A stretch of DNA of 64,000 bases. Source: Serinus canaria (Eukaryota; Chordata; Aves; Passeriformes; Fringillidae). Where the stretch lies: NCBI RefSeq assembly GCF_022539315.1, contig NC_066314.1:44887180-44951179 (forward strand), read 5' to 3'. Below, piece by piece: positions 49,101-58,826 of this stretch (position 1 is its first letter; each line of letters opens with the position of its first letter). Below the pieces are notes generated by a model, which searched no databases, was not told where the DNA came from, and saw nothing but the letters and a program-made list of their open reading frames with translations. A program made the position numbers and the translations under genes.

Positions 49101-52100
49101 CTGGCTTGAACATAGTCCCATTTCACAGTGCCCGATTAAATATCCAATTTTCTAAAATAAAGTCTCTTTCTAAAATTGACATATTTAGGTGAACTAGATC
49201 TCAAGTATGTTGTTCCTAGACTGCAAGACAAAATACCAGTCAGTGCAGGTTGGCATGCATGTTTCGTAGCTCTTTCTGAAAGCTTTGATGGGCATCCAGT
49301 TTGATATCTTCCTTTTTATCCTTAGAGGAGCTGTTGGATGATGTCAAATATGAAAAGTAACAGTGGGATGTGATGTAATTACCTGTTGAAAAGTTTCTGC
49401 TAAATGACTTCCTTTCACCTGAAACAAAATTATTTAAGTCAGTCTGCTAAATTTCTGATCAGTTAATAAAATCTCACTCAAAATTTTATGGGCAGAAGAC
49501 AGTATGTAGCCTTTATTGCCAAGTCAGAGTACAAGTGTGGAAGTTTTTGAGTAGTCTTTGATCTGGCTTGCTCCATCTGTTAATCTGACTATGTGGAGAG
49601 ATCACACGGGAGAAGCAACCTCCTCTGATTAGTAATCATGTGAATCACTGGGTTTCTGACAGTGCTTGAGTGTACATAGGTAGAGTGTGTAAAGTAGATG
49701 AGATTGCTGACAGGACCCATTAAATTTTTTTAAAATCTGATCTAGACATAGTTGCACCAGTAGTAGCACCACTGACAGTGTTAAAACAGTGATTTCAGTA
49801 AGTCTTTTCATTACAGTTGCATTGTTAATTTGGAGAATTTAAATGAAACAAAATTCAGTTTGGTGGTTTCTGAGTATTGAGGAAGAACATACTGGCTGTT
49901 AAAGTAAGTCAGGGTTTGAGACTAGCAAGTAACCATTAGTGTAACTTTGTGGTGTGTACCTCATCTGTCCAGGGAATTACAGGAAACCAGCTGTCTGAGG
50001 AATAGAAAAATTTAAAATTTTGGGTGGGGTTGTGAGAAGGAAAATAGTAAGCTATGTCAAACATTTAACTGTCCTTTTTAGGTCGATCCACAAAAATACA
50101 AGAGCATCTTCAATGGCTTTTCAGTGACAATCAATGAAGATGGTGTTCGTGGCTTGGCTAAGGGATGGGCCCCAACTTTTATTGGCTATTCCATGCAAGG
50201 GCTTTGTAAATTTGGTTTTTATGAAGTTTTCAAAATCCTGTATGGCAACATGCTGGGAGAGGTAAGCCTTAAATGTTTTTTGTAAAGCTATATGTCTGCA
50301 GCATAATAGTATTAGTGATAAGGAGCAATCACAAAAGCACGACTTGTTAATAAACATGTGTGTTTCGATTCCTTTCAGGAAAATGCCTATTTGTGGCGTA
50401 CCTCGCTATATTTAGCTGCATCTGCCAGTGCGGAGTTTTTTGCTGACATTGCTCTGGCTCCAATGGAAGCTGCTAAAGTTCGCATTCAGACACAGCCTGG
50501 ATATGCAAACACTCTACGGCAGGCTTTACCCAAAATGTTTGCAGAAGAAGGCATCTGGGCGTAAGCATCCCTTCATTTTAATTGCAGTTCTTGATTTTCA
50601 GTATGTTTTCTTAATGAAGAGCTGGTGCTATGACTAATTTTGGCCTTTGCCTGTAATATTTTTTGGTCTTTGTATTTCAAGATAAGAACTTAACATACTT
50701 CAGGTGATTTGTGCTGAACTGGCTGTTAATTTCACATGCTCCTTAGATCCATCTTTGTGAGTATCTTTGTGCTGAGTTCTGCTGGATAACTTCAGTTTCT
50801 AGCAGTTCCAGTCAGAGATACTCAGCAACTTTCTGGTTGTACAGTCAAAGATGCTTGAGTCATTGGCATGTGAGAGTAATATAACTGCATGTTAGCTTTC
50901 TGTTCTGATAGAAGTGGCTGTAGATGTACAGGTCATGTTTCACTATCAGGACTTGGCTGGTATGCAGACATTACCCTTACTGCACTGATAGTATCATTAC
51001 TACCTTGCTGCAATTGTAATCTGAAAAGTGACTAAAGAAACTGCTGTGCAGCCTGGGGATCAGGAAAATTTCAATTTGTGTTGCTGTTTGAAGGTAGTAC
51101 TTAGGAATTTAAACAACTCTTAATTTCTGTAGGTATTGACAGCATTACAGGTCAGTATATAGAAGTTGTATAGCAGCAAAATAAACAAGGTAATTTATTT
51201 CAGGTTAGAAATACACTTCAAATAATGAAGGAAATGAAACTGAGATTGTCTCTTGTCTGATTAAGTTTCTATAAAGGTGTTGCTCCACTATGGATGAGAC
51301 AGATTCCATACACAATGATGAAATTTGCCTGCTTTGAACGTACTGTTGAAGCTCTCTACAAGTATGTTGTTCCCAAGCCACGAAGTGAATGTACAAAAGG
51401 AGAACAGCTGATAGTCACTTTTGTTGCAGGATATATTGGTAAGGAATCTTTAAGCTCTACACTTCATTCATGGATTACTGCAGATCTAGAGACCTGTTGC
51501 TTTTCAGAGTATTGACTGAAAAGTGACATTAGCAGATGTCACTGACATGGGAGAACTTAGCTGCAGCAGCTTTAAAATGTGCAGGGGAAATAGCTATAGA
51601 ATCAGTCTGTTAGGAGAAAGTGGGTCTGTAATAGGACACTTCTCTTAACTGCTCCTATATGTTACCAGTATTGATGGCCAGCTTTAAAAACTGAAGCTGA
51701 TTTCAGTGCAAATTTGCATCTTTCTCAGTCTTGGGAATCATTGGATGGAAGGGGGGAATTTTTGATATCCAAAGATTCAAAAGTTTTTTTTCTGGCAGTT
51801 TTCTTCTGTTCAGAAGTTTCACCTGGTTGTACTTAGTGTATGCAGTAGGGGTACAGCTAAAACACCACAGAACTAATGTCAAATTATTCTTTCAGCTGGT
51901 GTATTCTGTGCAATTGTTTCCCATCCTGCTGACTCTGTGGTGTCTGTGTTGAACAAAGAAAAGGGCAGCTCAGCTTCACAGGTTCTTATGAGGCTTGGAT
52001 TCAAAGGTACGTTCTTTCTTTCATGTATTTTGGATCAAATGTTTCTGGTGTTTAGGGCAGGAGGTGTTTTCTTCATGCCATTTTATTTTGTTCATGCTTT

Positions 52101-52277
52101 GTGGTTTGCTCTCCAGGTGTATGGAAAGGTCTGTTTGCTCGTATCATTATGATTGGTACCCTGACTGCACTACAGTGGTTCATCTACGATTCTGTCAAGG
52201 TTTATTTCAGACTTCCTCGCCCACCTCCACCTGAAATGCCAGAATCTCTGAAGAAGAAGCTTGGTCTAACTGAATAG
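42956..52277 (+). CDS. SLC25A3: SLC25A3, mitochondrial phosphate carrier
   Basis: Imports inorganic phosphate with H+ (or against OH-) across the inner mitochondrial membrane for ATP synthesis. With exon 3A the coding exons are 42956-43106, 47476-47597, 50082-50261, 50379-50560, 51266-51438, 51896-52006 and 52117-52277: 359 residues (human 361-362). Exon 3B (47753-47874) substitutes for 3A at equal length. An N-terminal presequence of about 45-50 residues, as in animal orthologues, precedes three carrier repeats. Their signature motifs are PLDLVK (82-87), PMEAAK (179-184) and a divergent PADSVV (280-285), the last typical of this carrier. Other hallmarks are [22 protein letters not shown] and the C-terminal [18 protein letters not shown]. 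The start [10 protein letters not shown] is the conserved one and lies six bases into its exon. Homology is unmistakable and all junctions keep frame. Confidence 0.98.
43831..44676 (-). mobile_element. CR1 LINE 3' fragment, antisense in SLC25A3 intron 2
   Basis: On the - strand this reads as the end of the CR1 reverse-transcriptase frame followed by its 3' UTR. A translated stretch near 44180-44373 contains [20 protein letters not shown] and [16 protein letters not shown], closely resembling the CR1 pattern 'PQ.KKDMELLE.VQ' and 'YEERL.ELGLFSL'. The 3' end near 43831 shows the terminal pattern of CR1 (ccattctgtgg on the - strand). About 845 bp, 5'-truncated as usual. It is better preserved than the copy at 6.2-7.0 kb but not intact. 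Confidence 0.9.
45140..45240 (-). mobile_element. Possible MIR SINE fragment
   Basis: gaacttgcacaaggtcacac matches the antisense of the MIR 5' region (consensus acttgcccaaggtcacacag), and weak similarity continues for about 80 bp. The match is short, so this is tentative. Confidence 0.4.
47476..47597 (+). CDS. SLC25A3: SLC25A3 exon 3A (mutually exclusive)
   Basis: Encodes [20 protein letters not shown] through [10 protein letters not shown]: the first membrane helix and the first carrier signature. It is 122 nt, phase 1 to phase 0. It corresponds to human exon 3A ([16 protein letters not shown]), the isoform used mainly in heart and skeletal muscle in mammals. Confidence 0.95.
47753..47874 (+). 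CDS. SLC25A3: SLC25A3 exon 3B (mutually exclusive)
   Basis: Encodes [20 protein letters not shown] through [10 protein letters not shown], also 122 nt with the same phases, 155 bp after exon 3A. It differs from 3A at 11 of 41 residues. It corresponds to the widely expressed human exon 3B. A glycine replaces the alanine of human 'THTAVVPLD'. Including both exons would add 122 nt and shift the frame. Confidence 0.95.
47875..50081. other. SLC25A3: SLC25A3 intron between exons 3B and 4 (2.2 kb)
   Basis: I recognise no RNA gene, repeat family or extra exon here. Confidence 0.7.
50082..50261 (+). CDS. SLC25A3: SLC25A3 exon 4
   Basis: Encodes residues 92-151 ([20 protein letters not shown]...YGNMLGE): the matrix loop and second helix of repeat 1, with [17 protein letters not shown]. 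180 nt, phase 0 at both ends. Confidence 0.96.
50379..50560 (+). CDS. SLC25A3: SLC25A3 exon 5
   Basis: Encodes residues 152-211 plus two bases ([20 protein letters not shown]... [19 protein letters not shown]), the start of carrier repeat 2 with its signature motif. Ends in phase 2. Confidence 0.96.
50561..51265. other. SLC25A3: SLC25A3 intron 5, host of an H/ACA snoRNA
   Basis: A 705-bp intron. Its first half contains the structured RNA described at 50731-50973, leaving about 170 bp upstream and 290 bp downstream for exonucleolytic processing. Confidence 0.75.
50731..50973 (+). ncRNA. SNORA53: H/ACA box snoRNA, probably SNORA53
   Basis: Two hairpins can be drawn with the required boxes. 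Hairpin 1 is closed by CACATGC/GCATGTG (50733-50739 with 50866-50872). Nested inside are ATCTTTG/CAAAGAT, a 10-bp stem (50759-50768 with 50814-50823) and CTGCTGGA/TCTAGCAG (50779-50786 with 50798-50805), with internal loops that could act as a guide pocket. The H box AGAGTA (50873-50878) follows directly. Hairpin 2 has CTGCAT/ATGCAG (50885-50890 with 50962-50967) and GTTCTGATAG/CTATCAGGAC around a pocket. ACA at 50968-50970 lies three bases before the predicted end. Human SNORA53, as I recall, lies in an SLC25A3 intron and is about 250 nt, unusually long, like this one. The target RNA site is not predicted. Confidence 0.75.
51266..51438 (+). CDS. SLC25A3: SLC25A3 exon 6
   Basis: Encodes residues 212-269 ([20 protein letters not shown]...VTFVAGYI), the second half of repeat 2 and the start of repeat 3. 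The acceptor cgattaag-type site (ctgattaag) has few pyrimidines. Phase 2 to phase 1. Confidence 0.95.
51896..52006 (+). CDS. SLC25A3: SLC25A3 exon 7
   Basis: Encodes residues 270-306 ([20 protein letters not shown]...LMRLGFK), including the third, degenerate carrier signature PADSVV. Phase 1 at both ends. Confidence 0.96.
52117..52277 (+). CDS. SLC25A3: SLC25A3 exon 8 (terminal coding exon)
   Basis: Encodes the last helix and C-terminal tail ([20 protein letters not shown]...LKKKLGLTE) and stop TAG at 52275-52277. It is nearly identical to the mammalian C terminus. Confidence 0.97.
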
Positions 52278-52429
52278 ACAACTCATGGACTGACTGCTGG
52301 CTGACCCAGTGATGAGTTTCATGAAACTTTTATATATTTGACTATGTAGAAAACAAACTATACAATGTCATTATTGGTTGTGCCCTCATCTCTCATGAGG
52401 GTTTAAATTCTACCACTGTCATTGCCTGA

Positions 52430-52435
52430 AATAAA
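52430..52435 (+). promoter_or_regulatory. SLC25A3: Polyadenylation signal, SLC25A3 (proximal)
   Basis: Canonical AATAAA about 155 bp after the stop codon. Confidence 0.75.
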
Positions 52436-52967
52436 TGAGAAACAGAGTGCTTAGTGTCTGTTTACTACTGCATATGTAAGCTTCATTTCATAGTAGCAAA
52501 TACCTCAGATACTCTCCTGGCTTCCTCCTCTCCCACCCAAAAACATTTTAAAAATACCCTGTTTCACACTTAAGAAACTAGAGAAATGTTACTCTTCCAC
52601 TTAAAATTAGGTTTTCACTGTATCCAGAGAAGTGCCAAGAACCTGTCCTTGCACTTGGAGCCCACTGATCATTTGCCTGTAATAAGCTGTTGCTGTGGAA
52701 CAGCTGAACTCCTGAATGGCTGAGATGAGACTGGAGTCTGATTGGGCATCCTAGTCATGATATCAGTGTTTCCCACAGAGATAAAAGGAACCTTATGCAT
52801 ACCAGAGCTGTTTCTGCCTTGGGATGGTCATCCCAACTTAACTTATGCTTACTTGACTAATTTCTGCTTCTGTTGGCTTTGAACCACACCAAAGAACTTG
52901 GCCCTTCTGATTGTCCTGTGGAATTAAACAGTAGTTGCTACCTCTTAACTAGAGAAAAGCTGATGTT

Positions 52968-52973
52968 AATAAA
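52968..52973 (+). promoter_or_regulatory. SLC25A3: Polyadenylation signal, SLC25A3 (distal)
   Basis: Second canonical AATAAA, possibly used for a longer 3' UTR. Confidence 0.45.
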
Positions 52974-52990
52974 GATTTTCAAATATATTT

Positions 52991-55900
52991 GACTACTAAT
53001 GGTGTACTTCAGCTTTACAATGAAATAAAAATAGCTTGTCTTTTATTGTAGAGTTTGAAAAACTTGCCAGCTTTTCCCAACACTTGCTACAGCTGTAGTT
53101 TTTTATTTGTTATTTTTTTCTGAATTAGTAGAATACTAAATTGTGGTTGAACCATGTATTTCTGGAGCTCAAGGAGCCATACCAGGTTTTTTGGACCTTG
53201 ATGTGAAGAAATACATGCTCCTCAGCACACAAGAGGAGACAGTTAAGGCAATGTTAAGGTATATATTTTTGAATTTTTTTCTCAAGTCTTAGTGAAGGGA
53301 GGTGGTGCTGCCTTCTGCATTTCACTTGTTTGATAGCCCACAGTTGGTAATTGCTGCACCCTATCCAGTACTGCTTTGCTCACAAAGTAGAGCTGGAGCT
53401 GATGTGGTCTTTTTGCAGTACTGTGGATAGGCTGCCTTACAGTGTGTGAGCTGTTGATGCTGAATTTAGCTTGGCACTTCCTTATGTTCACTGCTTCCTC
53501 TTTACTCGGCTCCTTCAGAGCCAAAAGGGCAGGTGCCCTTGGAATATCATAAATGTACTGACTGCTGCATCTTGCTGGAGTCAGATGTGCCTGCTTTTGT
53601 AGCAGTGAGCTTCTCACCCCCTGGGAAAATCCTCCAGCTTCCAAGATTTTGAATGATTATGCTAAACAAGAAAGCTGGACCTTACTTTGAATTGTTGCCC
53701 TTCAGAATGCAGAGTAAAAGCTAGAACCCACCCCATTTCCCTGTCACCATGACAGTAACAAAGGCACTCAGAGCGGCTGGTTTCTGCCTGCATTACACAG
53801 CGAAGTCAAATTTAGACCCTAACTCTAAATAAAATACTTGTACAAGTACTTTGTTGTTGAATTAAAATTATCTAGTGCTAAAAGTATGTAAATCTTGTTT
53901 CCCCATTGTGAATGGGAAGCTCTGAAATTATTTAATGAGTCATTAAATACTTGCAAGAGCTTCCTTGGAGAAGAGCCCTTACTATGACTTGTATTAAGAC
54001 TGTTGATGTTAAATCACCTTTTGAAGTTGTGTGTCTGGTGCAGCTTGCTAGGCAAAACTGTCACTTTCGTGTACTGAAAATCAGTTTCTTTAGAGGCATG
54101 TTTTAACACAGTAAATTTTTCTTTGCTGAAAGTTCCTTCTAATCCTGGGGAAAGTGAAGAAATCACAAATTTTAAGGTTGGCAGAAGAGTGAGACAAGCT
54201 TGGCTCGTGTGGTGAGGTAGTCTGTCAAGCAATCTAGTGCTGAGATAAATTTCTCAAGACTCTTTCTGTATGTGGAGCAAAGTCGCACAATTTTTCTCTA
54301 AGATTGAGTCAATGTTGCACAGTTATTACAAATAAGTACAACAATAAGAGACTCTTAAGTCCATTTTCTTATTGCTCACTGGTAGACCTGAAACTATCTT
54401 TTAACGTGCTTGAATAATTTTATCAAGGTAGACCTGAGATAAGACTACAAGGAGCAGCCAACAGTTCCTCTTTTGTAACTGAGAAAGGGAAAACACACTT
54501 AGTGCTCCTTGCAGTGTTGTATTTCAGTGGAAAACCCAAGAGGGGGAGAGAATTCCCTTGCAGCTGCCAGCTTCATTGACATTCAGCCATAGGATTGTTC
54601 AGATGCTTGTTAAAAAAGGGTGTTGCTTAAAGGGTTGCCTGCTGGTATTTTAAATAAGCTTCAGTGGGAAAAATGTAGTATTAAAATGCATTTAAAAGGT
54701 CAACTTTGTCATTGATAACTGCTTTGTGCACAATGCCTGGTACATTTTTGGAAGGTTGAGATAGAGCAATGGTGCTTTTGATGAATTTGCACTTCCATTG
54801 CAGAGAAAGTCCTGTATCCAAAGGGGTACCCCATTTTGAACTTAGGTAACTCCAGACCCATCAATAAGCCCCAAAGTGCTCTGTAAAACATGGATTATGT
54901 ATATGCTGCTAGTGTATATTTTATGAAGGAGAAAACATATTTTCTTGCTGGTTTTGGAGCTGAGATGAGCTTTCTGGTTCAAAGCATAGCGTATATATAA
55001 ATTTGGAATAACAACTGCATTTGCACGTGGTGTTTGTATCAGGTTGTTCGACAGATGAAATGTGCTGACACTCACTGATACTCGCGGAAATGTCTGTTGC
55101 ATATCATTTTAAAATGGGCTGTAATAATGCAAAAACTTGTAACTCATTTACATTTTTACATAGAAATGATGTAGTCCACAGTGAAAACAATAAACATCCT
55201 GCTTTTTTATAGCAAATATGAGTACCTTGGGTAGATGAGCTTGATAGCTGCATGGCCTTGTTACAGAATTCAATTTTTGTAACTCAGTTCTAGGGAGAGA
55301 GATACTGCTAGCAGAAAATTCTTGGCTGTGCAGACGTTCTGGTGTCTAAAAGTAGATTTTATTCTTTGAGGATTAATTTGCCTGTGTAATTTTTCATCAC
55401 TGATCATTTAATGCTGTTGCTGGCTTTTGGGTTGTTTTTTTTTCCTTTCAATTGGCCAGTTTTGTATCTAAAAGCTAAATTAAAAGCAAAGATGGCCTGA
55501 ATGTCACTACAGTTTGGGCTCAATGGGATGATCTGTTTTAAGTAGCATAGCGGTAATTTTCATTATTACATGAATCTCTCAATCATTTGATAAAATTGCA
55601 GAGTATCAGTGCATGACCCTAGACATGAACTAAAGGGTTGTAGTTTCACTGAGCCAATACTCTCCCCAGTGCTGACCGTACTAAAACAGGGAGGCAAGGT
55701 TACTGTCTGCTTTAAATTTTTGAAAAATACCTCACTCTCTGTTCAAATTTTCCATTGTAGAAGGAGCTCTCTGCCTCCCTGCTTAGAGCAATCTAATTAC
55801 AAAGCTGCTATAAAACTTCCATTTTTTAGTGCAGTGGAGATGTGTGCCTGAAGGGCAAATAGAGATTTGTAATACCTGTGTGGGAGAATTTCCAATCACT

Positions 55901-57780
55901 TGCCTTACTGCTGAGGTCAGTACAGTGGTGTGACAACTTGAGATACAGATCATTCCAAAATATTTTTTTCAAGTAAACTTTACCTTTGTGATTTTTTTGT
56001 CTTGCTTGCAGCAAGAAAAATTTCTGAGAGGATTATCCTGGGAAGTAAGGGCAGGAAGTCTGCATACATCTAAAGGGAAAGGGAAATGGATGGTCCTGTA
56101 ACATTTTTTGCATGCTTAACTTCCCTTAGAGACCACACTCCAAGGACTGTACACTCAGCTTTTCACTCAGAGACGTGTTCTAGAATTTGGAGGTTGAAAG
56201 TGAAATCTACAGTTGTTTATCCTGGCTTGTTTTCTGGTTACAGTTCCAAGGAGTAAGTACACTCTCTTCATGCAGACAGACCTCTGCCGTGTGAAGGCTG
56301 CTCAGATTAACTGTGCAACTGAAATGTATTTTTTTCCACATCACTTGTGTAGATGTTGCTCTACCAGTTCTCCAGTTCTGCCTCTCCAGATTCTTACTGG
56401 CTACTGACCACAAATGATGCATTCATAAAATTGAAAGCAAAGCGAATAAAATGACTGTAACCTATGATGTGTTTAATCCCCAATATATTCATTATGTAAC
56501 CCTCAAAGCCCCTAAGGTGTATGTGCATGTGTACATACATTGCTTCAGGTATGATAGGCAATGCATACTTTACCATGGCTGTTCTTTAATTTTGCTGCCT
56601 CCTTCAAATACCATTTGGTTATTTTCAGGAGCTCACTTAAGAACTGTGTGGAAGAGCAAAGGGACAGGGGTTGGTAGAGAATCTGTGGATGCTCCTAGGA
56701 AAACTTGTCTTTTGACAGGTTTATTTTTGCCAGCTGTCAGGTGGGCTGGAAAGGGGAAGAAAAAAGGGGGAGATAGGAATGGACCTGTACCAAAAAGAGG
56801 AAAACTTTAAACAAAGTATTGGAGGTTGACTGTGGGTAAATGAAGCAAAGAAGGTACAGAAGACCAGCAACATGGAGCAGACCAAAAGACATGGAATGCT
56901 GAATGAGGATGAAAATAGTGAGGGAGAGGAATGCTTGTATCTTCCATACAATCAAGTGTCTAGTTGCAAGATGTTAAGGTATGGCCAACTGAAAAGTTAT
57001 AAAGGCTTTAATATATACTTACACTTCTTGATATAATTTCATTTACAGGGATTTTCTTAGTTGCTGTATCACTTCTAATTGATATTTATAGCCATTTTTA
57101 TTCCTATTTAATGCACTTCTCTCCCCCACCTTCCTCTGCTAAAACCATTCCCACTATCTTGTTACTGCCTTCTTCATTTTCAATTGTCTCAAATCTGTTG
57201 TTCTAAATAGTCCCAGTAGTTAATAGCAGTAGCCTTTTGGGATATAAGCAGCTTCTCTTTGCTAATTCTGCTGCTCACTATAGTATTTCACAGACTAAGA
57301 AATAATCAATGACTGACACTGTAAGGATTCCTGAGCAGACACTATGACACTGGGATAAAGCCAGCAGCAGCATTATTAGGTCTTTCAGAGCATTGTCCCT
57401 ATAGAGCATTCTGTGTTTTAACGACAGAACGGTGCTGCACAGTAATTTTGCTTTACAATTATAAAAGTCTTACACAAAGCCTTATGCAAATTATTCCATC
57501 TAAAGGTGTGACAAACTTTCTGGAAGGCATCAGCAATATTTCTGAACATTTCTTGCTTCACTGCATTTACCTTGTTGAATATTATTTTAAAAAGAAACTA
57601 GTTTACAAAAATCATAGAGTGAATAGAGACAAAGTGCTACTGCTGTTGGACTACCTCTTGTTTAGCTGGAGACCACAATTCTATTCCTTCCTTTGCAGCA
57701 GCAAAGCAAAACCAGAATCTGTCATTCTTGGGTCCTGCTTTCTTCATGAAAGCAAACTCTAAAGCTAAGAACATAATTTT
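52991..57780. other. Intergenic region between convergent SLC25A3 and IKBIP
   Basis: No supported gene or recognised repeat. The longest open frame on the - strand (53282-53644, 120 codons) has no recognisable family, promoter or splice context and is treated as chance. Distal 3' UTR sequence of either neighbour may extend into the edges. Confidence 0.55.
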
Positions 57781-57795
57781 ATACTTTAACACTGC

Positions 57796-57822
57796 TTTAT
57801 TGTACAAAACAAACAATTTATT
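57796..57822 (-). promoter_or_regulatory. IKBIP: Polyadenylation signals, IKBIP distal last exon
   Basis: Two AATAAA motifs on the - strand (57796-57801 and 57817-57822) lie about 250-275 bp after the stop codon of the distal terminal exon. Confidence 0.65.
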
Positions 57823-58070
57823 AAATATAGCATCTCTCATTCTTCAGAAAGAAAAATACATGCAAAGAGGTACGTTTTTTGTTCACATTATTATTTCTCC
57901 CTTGAAATAAGTATGACTTTTTCCTGTCCTGTTCAAAGGAAAAGGACAAATTTCAGGTTCAGGTGTGCTTCTAAATGAAGCCTTTAAATATTGTCTGTCT
58001 TCTCAGTACTACACTTGATGGGAGTTGACACTTCTCAAACACTGTTCTTTAGGCAGTGGCCTTTCAGTGA

Positions 58071-58826
58071 TCAATTAATGTCTGAAATCTTGGTTATTTC
58101 ATCTTTCACATCCTTGATCTCGGTTTGAGCTCTTGTTAGATTGGCCAATTTCTCATTCAGTAAAGCAATTTCCTTCTCCCTTTGTAAGACCTCCTCCACT
58201 AATTTTCCTATTCTCAGTGTTAGGTCATTTATTAAGGGCTCTAAGATGGCAAACTCCTTTTTAACTTTGTACATCTTAGGTTTTAAATCATTAGCAAACG
58301 TAACTGCCTTCAGAACTTTTGCTCTGTCACCTTCAAGATTCAAAAGTCTGTTGGAATGCTTGTTAAAATCACTCCTTAACTCAGCCAGTGCTGTCTTGAT
58401 TTGCTCGATTTTCCTTGCATTACTGGATGCCAGGCTTTGTATTTTCGTACTTCGGTCGATGCTACTGGTAAGGAGGTCACCTATATTTTTTACTGTTGCC
58501 TTTTCACCTTTTTCTACTTTATCTTCTAGTGTTTGCAAAGAATCTGTCAGTGCAGTCATGTCTGAGACCAGGCCTGAAATGCGCCTTATGTCAGTTTTTA
58601 CTGTCACAATTGTCAATGTTACATTTTTTGCTACAGAAGCTGCATTCTGTTCAGCGCTTGAAACTGCATGAAAAAGGCTTGTTAAATTCTTCTCCAGTTC
58701 TTCTTGTTTTTTAATTATGCTGCTAGACCATGTTTTCATTGTATTAATATCTTCCTGCAGATATTTAATGTGAGAAATTATTTGAAGATCTTCCAGCTGT
58801 TTCATTAAGTTCCAAGTCTTTTCACA
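58071..58826 (-). CDS. IKBIP: IKBIP distal terminal exon (isoform 1)
   Basis: Begins TGT GAA AAG (CEKTWNLMKQLEDLQIISHI) after acceptor ccctctag and ends NKLANLT-type coiled coil followed by TKISDIN and TGA (58071-58073). It is 756 nt in phase 0 and encodes 251 residues of heptad-rich sequence. Confidence 0.94.
   Translation of the reverse strand, partial: CEKTWNLMKQLEDLQIISHIKYLQEDINTMKTWSSSIIKKQEELEKNLTSLFHAVSSAEQNAASVAKNVTLTIVTVKTDIRRISGLVSDMTALTDSLQTLEDKVEKGEKATVKNIGDLLTSSIDRSTKIQSLASSNARKIEQIKTALAELRSDFNKHSNRLLNLEGDRAKVLKAVTFANDLKPKMYKVKKEFAILEPLINDLTLRIGKLVEEVLQREKEIALLNEKLANLTRAQTEIKDVKDEITKISDIN

Larger units (their letters stand above)
52278..52990 (+). other. SLC25A3: SLC25A3 3' UTR
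   Basis: AATAAA motifs at 52430-52435 and 52968-52973 predict a short (about 170 bp) and a longer (about 710 bp) 3' UTR. Confidence 0.65.

Noticed and set aside
53282..53644. 120-codon - strand open frame in the SLC25A3-IKBIP gap
   Set aside because: No recognised motif, promoter, splice site or polyadenylation context. A length of this order is expected by chance in about 5 kb.
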